A stretch of DNA of 64,000 bases from contig CAYHQQ010000001.1 in NCBI GenBank assembly GCA_964358855.1, positions 1 to 64,000 of the forward strand. Reading direction: 5' to 3'. The notes under the pieces were generated by a model. That model worked only from the letters and a program-made list of their open reading frames with translations, ran no database searches and had not been told where the DNA came from. The position numbers and the translations under genes are program-made. This stretch comes from UBA2396 sp038042175 (GTDB lineage Bacteria > Planctomycetota > Phycisphaerae > Phycisphaerales > UBA1924). The stretch's first letter is position 1. Every line of letters starts with the position of its first letter. Positions 1-8,523 of the stretch are shown here, piece by piece.

Positions 1-2
1 CG

Positions 3-1358
3 ATTGTCGAGAACCCGACGGATGAGGATTGGAAGGACGTGACGCTGAGTCTGGTCTCGGGCAGGCCGGTGAGCTTCCAGATGGATCTGTATGAGCCGCT
101 GTACGTGTTCAGGCCCGAGATTCCGGTGCCGACGGTGCCGGGCGTGATGCCCAGGGCGTACGCGGGGGGTGTGATGGACCCAGCCGAAAAGGAATTGGAT
201 CGAGCCAAGGCGCCTGGGTCTCCGCCTCCCCCCGCCGCATCGCCGGCGCTCGCGCGTCGCATGGAAAGTCGGGATGCTCCGGCGAAGATGAAGTCCGCGG
301 GAGGCCGCGGCGGGGAAGCCGCTCTCGCCGACGGCAAGGCCTTCGATATCAACTCCGACGACATGGCGGGCTACTCGGCCGCGGCGCGGGCGCAGGCTGT
401 TGAGTCGGGCGAGGTCTTCCAGTACCAGCTCAAGACGCCGGTGACCATCGAGCGCCAGCGTTCGGCAATGCTTCCGATCATCACCGAAGGGATCCAGGGA
501 CGGCGTGTGAGCATCTTCAGCCGCGCCGATGGCTCCGAGCACCCGATGCGCGGCATCGAGATCACCAACTCCACCGAGCTCCAGCTCCTGCCCGGGCCCA
601 TCTCCGTTTATGACTCGGCCGCCTACGCGGGCGATGCGCAGATCGGGCATGTCGCGCCGGGTGACAAGCGACTGCTGGCGTACGCGGTTGATCTGGACGT
701 GAACACCATCACCAAGGATGAGTCGCGACAGGACGTGCGGCAGATCAAGATCGTCAGCGGCATGCTGGAGCAGAAGAACTTGTCGGTGAACAAGATCACG
801 TACCAGTTCACCAACAAGAACGCCAAGCACGACCGGACCATCATCGTCGAGCATCCCAAGATGGCGAGCTTCGAGCTCAAGGACGCCAAGCCGGCCGAAG
901 TGACCCAGAACCTCTACCGCTTCGAGGTCCAAGCCCCCGCGGCCAAGTCGGGCTCGCTCACCGTCACGCAGGAGATGGTCTATTCCCAGCGGATCGAGAT
1001 CACGTCGTACGACATGCCGACGATGATGGCCTTCCAGACCCAGGGCAAACTCTCGCCCGCGGTCGTGGCGGCGTTCAAAGAAGCGCAGCAGAAGCAGGCC
1101 AGGATCAACGAGGTCAACGAGCAGATCGCCCGGATCGATCGCGAGAAGGCGGAGATCAACGCCGACCAGACCCGCGTGCGTGAGAACATGAAGGCGATCG
1201 ACAAGAGCACCGTCCTCTACGGCGACTACATCAAGCAGTTCTCCGAGCAGGAAGCCCGGATGAAGGCCCTGACGGCCGAGGGCAAGACGACCCGCGACAC
1301 CCTCACCAAGCTCCAGAACGAGTACGCGGCCTGGCTTGGGGCGCTCAACGTGGAATGA
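3..1358 (+). CDS. DUF4139 domain-containing protein, C-terminal part (cut by window start)
   Basis: The frame is open from the first bases of the window, so the N-terminus lies upstream. The opening residues (NPTDEDWKDVTLSLVSGRP) are the hallmark of the DUF4139 beta-rich domain found in MuiA-like proteins: a conserved Asn-Pro, a Trp and then 'LSLVSG.P.SF'. A Pro/Ala-rich linker (about residues 50-100) separates this from a second beta-rich half. The last 100 residues are strongly charged and heptad-like (QARINEVNEQIARIDREKAE), so they probably form a coiled coil. Family function is poorly defined; members are usually exported or membrane-associated. No enzyme motif is visible. It ends just before a hairpin terminator and is probably not co-transcribed with the heme O synthase gene. 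Confidence 0.8.
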   Translation: MVENPTDEDWKDVTLSLVSGRPVSFQMDLYEPLYVFRPEIPVPTVPGVMPRAYAGGVMDPAEKELDRAKAPGSPPPPAASPALARRMESRDAPAKMKSAGGRGGEAALADGKAFDINSDDMAGYSAAARAQAVESGEVFQYQLKTPVTIERQRSAMLPIITEGIQGRRVSIFSRADGSEHPMRGIEITNSTELQLLPGPISVYDSAAYAGDAQIGHVAPGDKRLLAYAVDLDVNTITKDESRQDVRQIKIVSGMLEQKNLSVNKITYQFTNKNAKHDRTIIVEHPKMASFELKDAKPAEVTQNLYRFEVQAPAAKSGSLTVTQEMVYSQRIEITSYDMPTMMAFQTQGKLSPAVVAAFKEAQQKQARINEVNEQIARIDREKAEINADQTRVRENMKAIDKSTVLYGDYIKQFSEQEARMKALTAEGKTTRDTLTKLQNEYAAWLGALNVE

Positions 1359-1409
1359 TTGCCATCCAAAGAGGCCATGGGCCCGCCCGGATCCCGACCT
1401 CCAGGGCCT

Positions 1410-1448
1410 CCACCCCGCTCGCCAATCGCGCGGGGTGGGGGCTTCTTT
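1410..1448 (+). terminator. Hairpin terminator after the DUF4139 gene
   Basis: Inverted repeat CCACCCCGC (1410-1418) and GCGGGGTGG (1430-1438), a perfect 9-bp stem with an 11-nt loop, followed by GGGCTTCTTTCG. The T-tract is short and interrupted, so it is a plausible but not ideal intrinsic terminator. It also argues that the next coding sequence starts downstream of it. Confidence 0.5.
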
Positions 1449-1467
1449 CGACCTACAGTCCGCGACC

Positions 1468-2463
1468 TTGGACGCACCCGCCGCATCCCATCTCAAAGCC
1501 GCCGTCGAGCCAGACGCCGCTGTGCCCGGGCCGTTCTCCAGCCTGATCGAAACGGCCAAGCCTGGCATCACGCGCCTGGTGACCATCACCGCGGCCGTCG
1601 GCTTTGGGTTGTCCTGGGCGACTCATGGGCACTCCCGCGAGCTGGGCGAACTCTGGCTCCCGCTCCTCTCGTGCCTCCTGGGCACCGCCGCAAGCGCGGC
1701 CGGCGCCAACGCCATCAACCAGTTCATGGAGCGCGATCGCGACGCCCGCATGCAGCGCACACGGCGCAGGCCGCTCCCTCAGGAGAGACTCGCCCCCGGC
1801 ACGGTGCTCGGCTACGGGCTGGCGCTGAGCGCCCTGGGCGTGGCGATCCTGCTGCTGGGCGCGGGCCCGGTCCCCGCGGCCATCTCCTTTGCCTGCATCG
1901 TGTCGTACACGCTCTTCTACACGCCGCTCAAGCCGCTGTCGACCTTGTCAACCTACGTCGGCACCATCCCCGGCGCTCTCCCGCCCCTGATCGGCTGGTC
2001 CGCCGCGGCGGCGATCGGCCACACCTCAACCGCCCGCGAGGCGGGACTCGACTCGCTGGTGCAACCCGGCGGCTGGTCGCTCTTTGCGCTCATGACGGTG
2101 TGGCAACTCCCGCACTTCTTCGCCATCGCCTGGATGTACAAGGACGACTATGCCCGGGGCGGATACAAGGTCCTTCCCGTCGTCGATCCGACGGGCAACA
2201 AGACCGCGTGGTCGATCGCCATCTGGACCTTCCTGCTCATCCCCGTCTCGCTGATGCCGATGTGGGCGATGCCCGAGCTTTTGCGCTGGCCCAGCGCCTG
2301 CGTCGCGCTCCTGGGCGACGCGTGGTTCGTCTGGCTCGCGGTGCGACTCATCCGCACCCGCAGCGTCGCCGACGCGCGCAAGGTCTTCTTCGCCTCCATC
2401 GCCTGGCTCCCGGCGGTGCTGTGCGCCATGGTCGTCGAGGCCGCGTGTAGGGTCCTGTTCTAG
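1468..2463 (+). CDS. ctaB: Protoheme IX farnesyltransferase (heme O synthase)
   Basis: UbiA-superfamily membrane prenyltransferase that attaches a farnesyl group to heme b to give heme O for terminal oxidases. The first Asp-rich motif is intact in the CtaB form (NQFMERDRDARMQRTRRRPL). It is followed by YTLFYTPLKP, 'GTIPGALPPLIGW' and the second Asp-containing loop DDYARGGYKVLP. About 8-9 hydrophobic segments cover the rest. The frame is open upstream to about 1336, but that stretch overlaps the previous gene and runs through the terminator hairpin. I therefore prefer the in-frame TTG at 1468 (331 aa); a GTG at 1522 is a second option. No cytochrome oxidase genes are visible next to it. Also known as cyoE. 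Confidence 0.9.
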   Translation: MDAPAASHLKAAVEPDAAVPGPFSSLIETAKPGITRLVTITAAVGFGLSWATHGHSRELGELWLPLLSCLLGTAASAAGANAINQFMERDRDARMQRTRRRPLPQERLAPGTVLGYGLALSALGVAILLLGAGPVPAAISFACIVSYTLFYTPLKPLSTLSTYVGTIPGALPPLIGWSAAAAIGHTSTAREAGLDSLVQPGGWSLFALMTVWQLPHFFAIAWMYKDDYARGGYKVLPVVDPTGNKTAWSIAIWTFLLIPVSLMPMWAMPELLRWPSACVALLGDAWFVWLAVRLIRTRSVADARKVFFASIAWLPAVLCAMVVEAACRVLF

Positions 2464-2470
2464 GGATCGG

Positions 2471-2532
2471 TGGTGGCACTGCTCTCCAGAGCAGCGCGTC
2501 CCTGGTGGCACCGCTCTCCAGAGCGGTGCGTC
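2471..2532 (+). repeat. Two palindromic repeat units (GGCAC-hairpin family)
   Basis: Two tandem units about 32 nt apart begin TGGCACTGCTCTCCAGAGCAGC (2474) and TGGCACCGCTCTCCAGAGCGGT (2506). Each is an 8-bp stem around a CC centre followed by GCGTCC. The two units differ at paired stem positions (C/G in one, T/A in the other), so the hairpin is preserved by compensatory change. Related units occur at 3810-3958 and, inverted, at 21119-21197. Confidence 0.85.
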
Positions 2533-2601
2533 CTCGGGCCGCCCAAACGCCTGTCCAGACCACCAACACCACCAGCCAATCCAACATCCCCCCGACACCA
2601 C

Positions 2602-2607
2602 TACCCT
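2602..2607 (+). promoter_or_regulatory. -10-like box for leaderless start of rlmN
   Basis: TACCCT lies 6 nt upstream of the GTG start at 2614 with no Shine-Dalgarno between. The same geometry recurs before several other genes in this window (TANNNT, 5-7 nt, start codon), which suggests transcription starting at the start codon. Confidence 0.4.
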
Positions 2608-2613
2608 TCCCCC

Positions 2614-3804
2614 GTGAACCACCCCCAGCACCACATCTTCGCCCACACCCCCGAATCGCTCGCGGCGTGGTGCTCCCAGCGCGACATGAAGCCCTTTCGG
2701 GCCAAGCAGATCCTCGAATGGGTCTACGAACGCGGCGTCGTCGATCCCGCGAAGATGACCAACCTCTCCAAGCTCGACCAGAGCATCCTCGCACGCGACA
2801 TGACCTTCCTCTCAGGCAAGACCGTTCAGGAGCAGCGTGCCAGCGACGGCGTCCGCAAACTCCTCATCGAATGGGACGACTACCCCACAGCTTCGCCATC
2901 AGCCGACTCGACCCTCTCCCTCCCCATCCTCACGCAGCACGCAGCACCCAGCACGCAGCACGATTCCCTCCCCACGCAGAACGATTCTCCGCTCGCCACC
3001 GAGTGCGTCATGATCCCCACCGACGACCGCAAGACCGCCTGCATCTCCTCGCAGGTCGGCTGCCCCGTCGGCTGCAAGTTCTGTGCGAGCGGCATCGGCG
3101 GGCTCGACGGCAACCTCTCCGCCGGGCGCATCGTCGAGCAGGTCTGGCGCCTCCGCTCGCTCCTGGCCAAGGGAGAGAACGCGGACCAATACGCCCAGGG
3201 CGGGGCCGCCCGCATCACCAACGTCGTCTTCATGGGCATGGGCGAGCCCCTCTCCAACTTCGTGCCAGTCACAAGCGCCATCCGCACCATGGCCGCTTTG
3301 TGGGGCATGGGCATCTCCGCCCGCAAGATCACCATCTCGACGGTCGGTCTTCCCGCCGCGATCGTGAAGCTGGCCGAGCAGTTTGAGCTCCCCGTCACCC
3401 TGGCTCTCTCACTGCACGCCCCCAACGACGAGATCCGGCGTCGCCTCATCCCCTGGGCCGAGTACACAAGCATCAGCGAGCTCCTCGCCGCGTGCACCCG
3501 GTGGTTTGAGAAGACGGGCCGCGAGATCACGCTGGAGTACACGCTCCTCCACGAGATCAACGATCGCCCCAGGCACGCCAAAGAGCTCACCCAGATCGCC
3601 ACAACCCTGCGGGCCAACATCAACCTCATCCGCTACAACGAGGTCGCGGGCATGCCCTTTGAACGCCCCCGCGACACCAGCGTGCTGGAGTTCCAGAGGC
3701 TCCTCAAGGACGCCGGCCTCAACGTCCACATCCGCGCCAGCCGCGGACGCGACATCTCCGCCGCCTGCGGGCAGCTGCGCCACGAGTCGGCCAAGACCGC
3801 ATAA
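2614..3804 (+). CDS. rlmN: Dual-specificity rRNA/tRNA adenine-C2 methyltransferase RlmN
   Basis: Radical-SAM enzyme that methylates C2 of adenosine 2503 in 23S rRNA and A37 in some tRNAs. The CxxxCxxC 4Fe-4S motif is at residues 150/154/157 (CPVGCKFC). The two catalytic cysteines match the family: Cys143 in 'KTACISSQVGC' (seven residues before the cluster, as in E. coli) and Cys385 in 'AACGQL' near the end. Length is 396 aa (E. coli 384). The GTG at 2614 is chosen because the N-terminal helix (FRAKQILEWVYERG) starts at the right distance and the upstream open frame consists of repeat DNA. Oddity: residues of about 92-128 are a low-complexity insert (STQH/LPTQN type) encoded by repeats of ACGCAGCAC, between the N-terminal domain and the radical-SAM core. 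Confidence 0.95.
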   Translation: MNHPQHHIFAHTPESLAAWCSQRDMKPFRAKQILEWVYERGVVDPAKMTNLSKLDQSILARDMTFLSGKTVQEQRASDGVRKLLIEWDDYPTASPSADSTLSLPILTQHAAPSTQHDSLPTQNDSPLATECVMIPTDDRKTACISSQVGCPVGCKFCASGIGGLDGNLSAGRIVEQVWRLRSLLAKGENADQYAQGGAARITNVVFMGMGEPLSNFVPVTSAIRTMAALWGMGISARKITISTVGLPAAIVKLAEQFELPVTLALSLHAPNDEIRRRLIPWAEYTSISELLAACTRWFEKTGREITLEYTLLHEINDRPRHAKELTQIATTLRANINLIRYNEVAGMPFERPRDTSVLEFQRLLKDAGLNVHIRASRGRDISAACGQLRHESAKTA

Positions 3805-3809
3805 ACTGG

Positions 3810-3958
3810 TGGCACCGCTCTCCAGAGCGGTGGGTCTTGCTGGCACCGCTCTCCAGAGCGGTAGGTCTTGGTGGCACCGCTCTCCAGAGCGGTAGGCTCG
3901 GTCGCTTTGGGTCCGGCCAAGTGAAACCACCCGCATCGGTCTGGAGACCGGTGCCACG
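3810..3958 (+). repeat. Four palindromic repeat units between rlmN and the TIGR02206 gene
   Basis: Three near-identical units start at 3810, 3841 and 3872 (TGGCACCGCTCTCCAGAGCGGT plus RGGTCTTG, period about 31 nt). A fourth, inverted and diverged unit at 3935-3957 reads CGGTCTGGAGACCGGTGCCAC: the stem sequence is different but the GTGCCAC flank and two-base centre are kept. No transposase is nearby. Confidence 0.85.
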
Positions 3959-3975
3959 GGGAACCAGGCCACGTC

Positions 3976-4872
3976 ATGGACGATTGGGGCACAACCTTCA
4001 AGTCCTTCACCCTCTACCACGGCGTCATCGTCTCGTTGCTGCTCGCGTGGATCGGGTGCGCCGTGGCCGTGGGCATCGCCTGGCGCGGCACCAGCCGTGA
4101 ACGGGCCCTATCGCGCGCCTGGGGAGCGGTGATTCTCCTGACGATGACCTACGGGTGCGCGTTCTGGATCGTCATGCACTTCCGCGACGCCGAGATGTAT
4201 CCGTGGAAGTTCGTCCTGCCCCTGCAGATCTGCGACCTCGTTCCGTTTGTCGCCGGGCTCGCGCTTCTGGTTCGCTCCCGGACCCTCGAGTCGATCACAG
4301 TCTTCTGGGGCCTTGGGCTCTGCTCCCAGGCCTTCGCCACCCCAATCATTTCCGTCGGCTACACCCACTTCCATTTCTGGTACTTTTGGATCAGCCACAC
4401 CTACATCATCGGGACCGGCGTCTACCTCGTCGTCGTGCGTGAGTATCGCCCCACCTGGCGCGACTACCGCGTGGGCGTCCTCACCGCCATCGCCTACACC
4501 ACTTCGATGGTCCCCGTCGACTACTTCACCGGATGGAACTACGCGTTCGTCGGACAGGAGGACAGGCCCAACACCGCCCTGGACTACCTGGGCCCCTGGC
4601 CTTGGAGACTCCCCGTGCTGGGTGTCGCGGTCTGCACCGCGATGTTGATCGTCAAGGGCGCCCTCTGGCTCCTGCCCGTGCCGCCAAAGAGGCATCGAGG
4701 CTTGCCACTCTGCCCCCGCTGCGACTACGACCTCGCCGGCCAGATCGCCGCCTGGGCTGGCGACCGTCCGCTCCAAGGCCAGTGCCCCGAGTGCGGCCTC
4801 ATCTTCGCTTGGCGCGAGATCTGTGGCCCGCACGACACGGCCGCCCACCGTCCGGGTACACTCGCCCCGTGA
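3976..4872 (+). CDS. TIGR02206-family (YwaF/TMEM164-like) membrane protein with C-terminal zinc ribbon
   Basis: Six to seven hydrophobic segments span residues of about 12-225. Family-like features are the YPWKFVLPLQICDL loop (conserved polar residues before the third helix), 'SQAFATPIIS', and HFHFWYFWISH with clustered His residues. After the last helix comes a soluble tail with two Cys pairs, CPRCDYDLAG and GQCPECGL, forming a probable rubredoxin-like zinc ribbon; such ribbons are frequent on planctomycete membrane proteins. Biochemical function is unknown. Its stop overlaps the GTG start of the glycosyltransferase gene (GTGA), so the two are probably translated together, which hints at a role near the cell envelope. 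Confidence 0.75.
   Translation: MDDWGTTFKSFTLYHGVIVSLLLAWIGCAVAVGIAWRGTSRERALSRAWGAVILLTMTYGCAFWIVMHFRDAEMYPWKFVLPLQICDLVPFVAGLALLVRSRTLESITVFWGLGLCSQAFATPIISVGYTHFHFWYFWISHTYIIGTGVYLVVVREYRPTWRDYRVGVLTAIAYTTSMVPVDYFTGWNYAFVGQEDRPNTALDYLGPWPWRLPVLGVAVCTAMLIVKGALWLLPVPPKRHRGLPLCPRCDYDLAGQIAAWAGDRPLQGQCPECGLIFAWREICGPHDTAAHRPGTLAP
4857..4862 (+). promoter_or_regulatory. -10-like box before the sugar-1-P transferase start
   Basis: TACACT followed by CGCCCC and the GTG start at 4869 (6-nt spacer). It lies inside the end of the upstream coding sequence. It matches the leaderless pattern seen elsewhere in the window. Confidence 0.35.
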
Positions 4873-6020
4873 CTATCGTCGCTCTCCTCCTTCTCGCACT
4901 CGCCTTCGCCATCTCCTTTCCGCTCACCGCCCTGGTGCGACGGCTCAGCCTGCGCCTCAACGCCCTGGACTCCCCCGGCAGCCCCGGCCACGTCAAAGTC
5001 CTCCGCCCCGTGCCCAACACCGGCGGCATCGCGATCTTCATCGCCCTGGCCCTCCCCATTGCGCTCGGCCTTCTCGCGGTCTACGTCATTCCCCAGCCCA
5101 CGCTCGTCGCCCAGGTCCCTGCCCTCGCCGACCACCTCGCCGGCATCCGCGAGCGCACGCCCCTGGCCCTGGCCGTCCTCGCGTGCATGACCATCCTCCA
5201 TCTCGTGGGCGTCATCGACGACCGTCGCGCCCTCCCCGCGGGCTTCAAGGCGATCGCCATGGGCGTCTGTGCCCTGGTCATCCCCATCATCGATCGCGAC
5301 ACACGCCTGCTCACACTCCTGGACCCGCACGTGGGCGGCTCCTGGCTGAGCATCGCCCTCACCGTCCTGTGGATCGTCGCCGTCATCAACGCCATGAACT
5401 TCATGGACAACATGGACGCTCTGTGCGCGGGTGTCTGCGTCATCGCCGGCTCGTGCTTCCTCGCCTCAGCGCTCCTGCAAGGCCAGTGGTTCGTCGCCGC
5501 CTCCCTCGCGCTCTTGATCGGCTCGGTCGCCGGCTTCCTGGTCTGGAACGCCCCGCCCGCCAGGATTTTCATGGGCGATGGCGGGGCCCTGGTCATCGGC
5601 TTCCTGCTGGGCTTCCTCACCGTCCGCACCACCTACGTCCCCCACTCACTCGATGAGCCCCACGCCGCGGCCGACGCCGCGCTCTATGTCGCTCGCGCGG
5701 GCGGGTGGTACGGCGTCTTCATGCCCCTGGTTGTGCTTGCAGTGCCGATGTACGACATCGCCTCGGTGATCGTCGTGCGACTGTCCCTCGGCAAGAGCCC
5801 CTTTGTCGCCAGCCCCCACCACCTCTCCCATCGCCTGGTCAGCTATGGCCTCTCCAAGTCCGACGCCGTGGGCATCATCTATGGACTCACGGCCATCACC
5901 GGCCTGGCGGGGATCCTGCTGGGATCGGTCGAGGCGTGGCAGGCCATCGTCGTCGCCGCGCTCGTGCTCGTTCTGCTCCTGACGCTCGCCATGTTCGAGT
6001 GGCGGCGCAGACCAGTGTGA
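4869..6020 (+). CDS. Undecaprenyl-phosphate N-acetylhexosamine-1-phosphate transferase (MraY/WecA family)
   Basis: Polyprenyl-phosphate sugar-1-phosphate transferase that would start synthesis of a lipid-linked surface polysaccharide. Motifs appear in order: VIDDRRALP (Asp pair near residue 117), NAMNFMDNMDAL (about 175-186, the catalytic Asp-containing loop), FMGDGG (about 234-239) and HHLSHRLV (about 317), the last typical of the WecA/TagO-like branch rather than MraY. About ten transmembrane segments; 383 aa. The frame is open far upstream, but the GTG at 4869 overlaps the previous stop and directly precedes the first hydrophobic helix. The next gene is an O-antigen ligase-like protein, which supports a polysaccharide role. 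The exact sugar cannot be read from sequence. Confidence 0.88.
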   Translation: MTIVALLLLALAFAISFPLTALVRRLSLRLNALDSPGSPGHVKVLRPVPNTGGIAIFIALALPIALGLLAVYVIPQPTLVAQVPALADHLAGIRERTPLALAVLACMTILHLVGVIDDRRALPAGFKAIAMGVCALVIPIIDRDTRLLTLLDPHVGGSWLSIALTVLWIVAVINAMNFMDNMDALCAGVCVIAGSCFLASALLQGQWFVAASLALLIGSVAGFLVWNAPPARIFMGDGGALVIGFLLGFLTVRTTYVPHSLDEPHAAADAALYVARAGGWYGVFMPLVVLAVPMYDIASVIVVRLSLGKSPFVASPHHLSHRLVSYGLSKSDAVGIIYGLTAITGLAGILLGSVEAWQAIVVAALVLVLLLTLAMFEWRRRPV

Positions 6021-6040
6021 TCGCGCGACCCCATTCGTGG

Positions 6041-6046
6041 TACAGT
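6041..6046 (+). promoter_or_regulatory. -10-like box before the O-antigen ligase-like gene
   Basis: TACAGT lies 5 nt before the GTG at 6052 (TACAGTCCCCCGTG). There is no Shine-Dalgarno. It is very similar to the TACACTCGCCCCGTG before the preceding gene. Confidence 0.4.
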
Positions 6047-6051
6047 CCCCC

Positions 6052-8523
6052 GTGATCCCTCCCGACGTTGAGGCTCTCCCGGATCGTTCAGACGCCAAGG
6101 CGACGGGTGCTGTGCTGGGCGTCTCGGGCTTGCTCTTTCTCTGCCTTGCCCGCGCCTTCGCACCGATCGAGTCGTTCCAGTATTGGTCCACCGACCCAAC
6201 GCTCCTCCCCATTCCCGAGACCTCCTTCGGGCCTGTCGTCCTGCTCGCCATCAACACCTTGACCATCCTCGCCGCAGGGGTGGTCTGCTTCTGCGTCCGC
6301 CCCCGCTCCTCCCGGATCGCGACGCTCGAGGCGGGTCTGCTCGCCGCCGGCATGGCGCCGGCGATCTACCACTCCCTCTTCGCGCGCGGCGTCTCGGTGG
6401 AAGACGCGCACACCTGCTTCTCCTGGATCGCCGCGGTGTCCGCCGGTGTCGCCGCATCACGCGCGTCTTCGATCCCCACCCTGCGGCGCCTCATCATCGC
6501 CACGCTCGTCGGCGGCATCGCTGTGCTCGCCGCCAAGGGAGTCGTCCAGGTCTACATCGAGCACCCGGGCACCGTCGCCGCGTTCAAGGCCAACCGAGCG
6601 GCCGTCCTGGCCTCGCACGGCTGGAGCGACGGCTCGCCCATGGCCCGCGCGTTCGAGCACCGCCTCCTCCAGCCCGAGGCCGGCGCGTGGTTCGGCCTCT
6701 CCAACATCACCGCCGCCCTCGCCGCCTCGGCGACGGGCCTGCTCTTTGCCATGCTCCTCCCCAACGTCCGAAGCCAGGAACCCGGCACGCCACGCACGCC
6801 CCGCGCCGCGATCCTCATCCTCACCGTCGGCCTGGTCAGCGCCGGGCTGCTCCTGGTGCTCGCCGGAGCCAAGGGCGGCCTCGCCGCCGCGGGCATCGCG
6901 ATCATGACCGCGTGCGCGCTGCTGCAGCTGGGCCGAACTCTCGGGGGCCTGCCTCCCTCGCCTGGGCAGACCCGCGTGCTGCAAGCCCTGCCTCTCGCAT
7001 TGTGCACACTGGTCACGCTCGGAGTCATCGCCCGGGGGCTTGTCGGCGATCGACTTGCCGAGCGAAGTCTGCTCTTCCGCGCCTACTACTGGGAAGCCGC
7101 TGTTCGCGTCTTCGCCTCGCATCCCCTGGAGGGCGTCGGCCCCAGCCAGTTCAAGAACTCGTACCTCCTCCTCAAAAACCCGCTCAACCCCGAGGAGATC
7201 ACCAGCCCGCACAACGTGCTTCTCGATTTCGTCAGCACCCTGGGCCTGGGAGGTCTGGCGTGGGGCGTGCTCTTTGTGCTGTGGGTCTGGAGGCTCGGCG
7301 TTGCGATGGCGCGCACCGACGATGGCGAGGAAGCCCACCTCGATCTGCGGCGTGAGATCCGCCCCGTCGTCATCGCGATCTCGGGGGCCGTCATTCTTGG
7401 AATCTGGATCGAGCTGGGGGCCGCCAGCCCCGAAGGCGCCCTCGCCCGGGTGCTGGGGCTCGCTCTGGGCATCGCTATCGCCGCGGGGGTGCTCGCCCGC
7501 CTGGCTCGATCGCCCAAGCTCGCGGGGTGTGCCGCGGGGGCGACGGCCCTGGCGATGCTCGCACTCATCGACATGGGCCCCACCTTTGTCGGCTCGGCCC
7601 CGTGGTTCATGGCGCTCCTGGGCGTGTGCGGACACACCCCTTCCGATCGCTCGATCGACCCCGCCGGGCGACTTGTCGCCAACCAATCCTCTCGCAGGCT
7701 CATCGTCGGCGCCACGGCCCTCTCCGCGGCGTGCGCCGTGTGGCTCGCCCTCAGGCTGACCAGTTGGCAATCACTCCTGCGACAGAGTGCCCAAGCGGTC
7801 CTCCCCACCGCGACGCTTCGCCAAGAGCTCCAGTCCCTCGCCGAAGCCGGCTCACGGGCGACCCGCGAGGACCGGGCGATGGTGGAACTTGAGCTCACCA
7901 GACTCACGGGCCTCACCTTCGCCGACCCGCCGTCGGCCCTTTTCTCCGCGGTCGAGCGTGTGCGGATGAAGAGCATCCAGGAGGCCTTTGATCTGCTCAA
8001 CGACGCGAGCAACGAGCTGCCCACGCACGCCCCCACGCGCGAGGCCGCCTGCCGCCTGGCGCTGCAGCTCGCCGACTGGCACCGATCCCAGGGGCGCGTC
8101 GCCGACGTCCAGGCGACGACCGATGAGGCCCTGCGCCTCTCCGCACCTGTGCTGCTCAAGGCGAGCGATAGTCCCTCGCTCACTTGGCAAGCCGGCGTCG
8201 TCGAGGCCGTGGGCGAGCTTCGCGGCGACCCCGCGCCCTTGTGGGGGCCCGCCGCGATCGACCTTCACACCCAGGCGGCCGCACTCGACCCCTACTCCCT
8301 CATCCATGTCGTCAAACTGGCGGACCTGTGTGCGCGCCTGGAGCGCAACGACCAGGCGGCAAGCTGGGCAAGCCAGGCGCTCAAACTCAACGAGTACACG
8401 CGACTCGACCCCAGCGGCACGCGGGGCCTGACCACCGAGCAGCTCGCGCGCATGAAGGCCCTGGCGGCGAGAGCTCCCACCGTAACCCCCGCTCCGAAAG
8501 CGGGTTCCGGCGACGGATCTTGA
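6052..8523 (+). CDS. O-antigen ligase-like (Wzy_C) membrane protein with periplasmic/TPR C-terminus
   Basis: Large polytopic protein (about 823 aa) with roughly a dozen transmembrane segments in residues 15-540 and a soluble helical C-terminal third with TPR-like repeats (for example RVADVQATTDEALRLS and NDQAASWASQALKLN). The Wzy_C/WaaL region is recognisable around residues 350-410: HPLEGVGPSQFKN followed by 'SPHNVLLDFVSTLGLGGL', with the His that ligases and polymerases keep. It probably ligates or polymerises a lipid-linked glycan made by the transferase just upstream (31 nt gap). Start: the GTG at 6052 is preferred over a GTG at 6037 because of the -10-like box between them; both are in frame. 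Polymerase versus ligase cannot be decided here. Confidence 0.75.
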   Translation: MIPPDVEALPDRSDAKATGAVLGVSGLLFLCLARAFAPIESFQYWSTDPTLLPIPETSFGPVVLLAINTLTILAAGVVCFCVRPRSSRIATLEAGLLAAGMAPAIYHSLFARGVSVEDAHTCFSWIAAVSAGVAASRASSIPTLRRLIIATLVGGIAVLAAKGVVQVYIEHPGTVAAFKANRAAVLASHGWSDGSPMARAFEHRLLQPEAGAWFGLSNITAALAASATGLLFAMLLPNVRSQEPGTPRTPRAAILILTVGLVSAGLLLVLAGAKGGLAAAGIAIMTACALLQLGRTLGGLPPSPGQTRVLQALPLALCTLVTLGVIARGLVGDRLAERSLLFRAYYWEAAVRVFASHPLEGVGPSQFKNSYLLLKNPLNPEEITSPHNVLLDFVSTLGLGGLAWGVLFVLWVWRLGVAMARTDDGEEAHLDLRREIRPVVIAISGAVILGIWIELGAASPEGALARVLGLALGIAIAAGVLARLARSPKLAGCAAGATALAMLALIDMGPTFVGSAPWFMALLGVCGHTPSDRSIDPAGRLVANQSSRRLIVGATALSAACAVWLALRLTSWQSLLRQSAQAVLPTATLRQELQSLAEAGSRATREDRAMVELELTRLTGLTFADPPSALFSAVERVRMKSIQEAFDLLNDASNELPTHAPTREAACRLALQLADWHRSQGRVADVQATTDEALRLSAPVLLKASDSPSLTWQAGVVEAVGELRGDPAPLWGPAAIDLHTQAAALDPYSLIHVVKLADLCARLERNDQAASWASQALKLNEYTRLDPSGTRGLTTEQLARMKALAARAPTVTPAPKAGSGDGS

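Noticed and set aside
1336..1467. Extended N-terminus for heme O synthase starting within the previous gene
   Set aside because: The extension overlaps the DUF4139 stop, runs through a hairpin terminator and has no similarity to the family.
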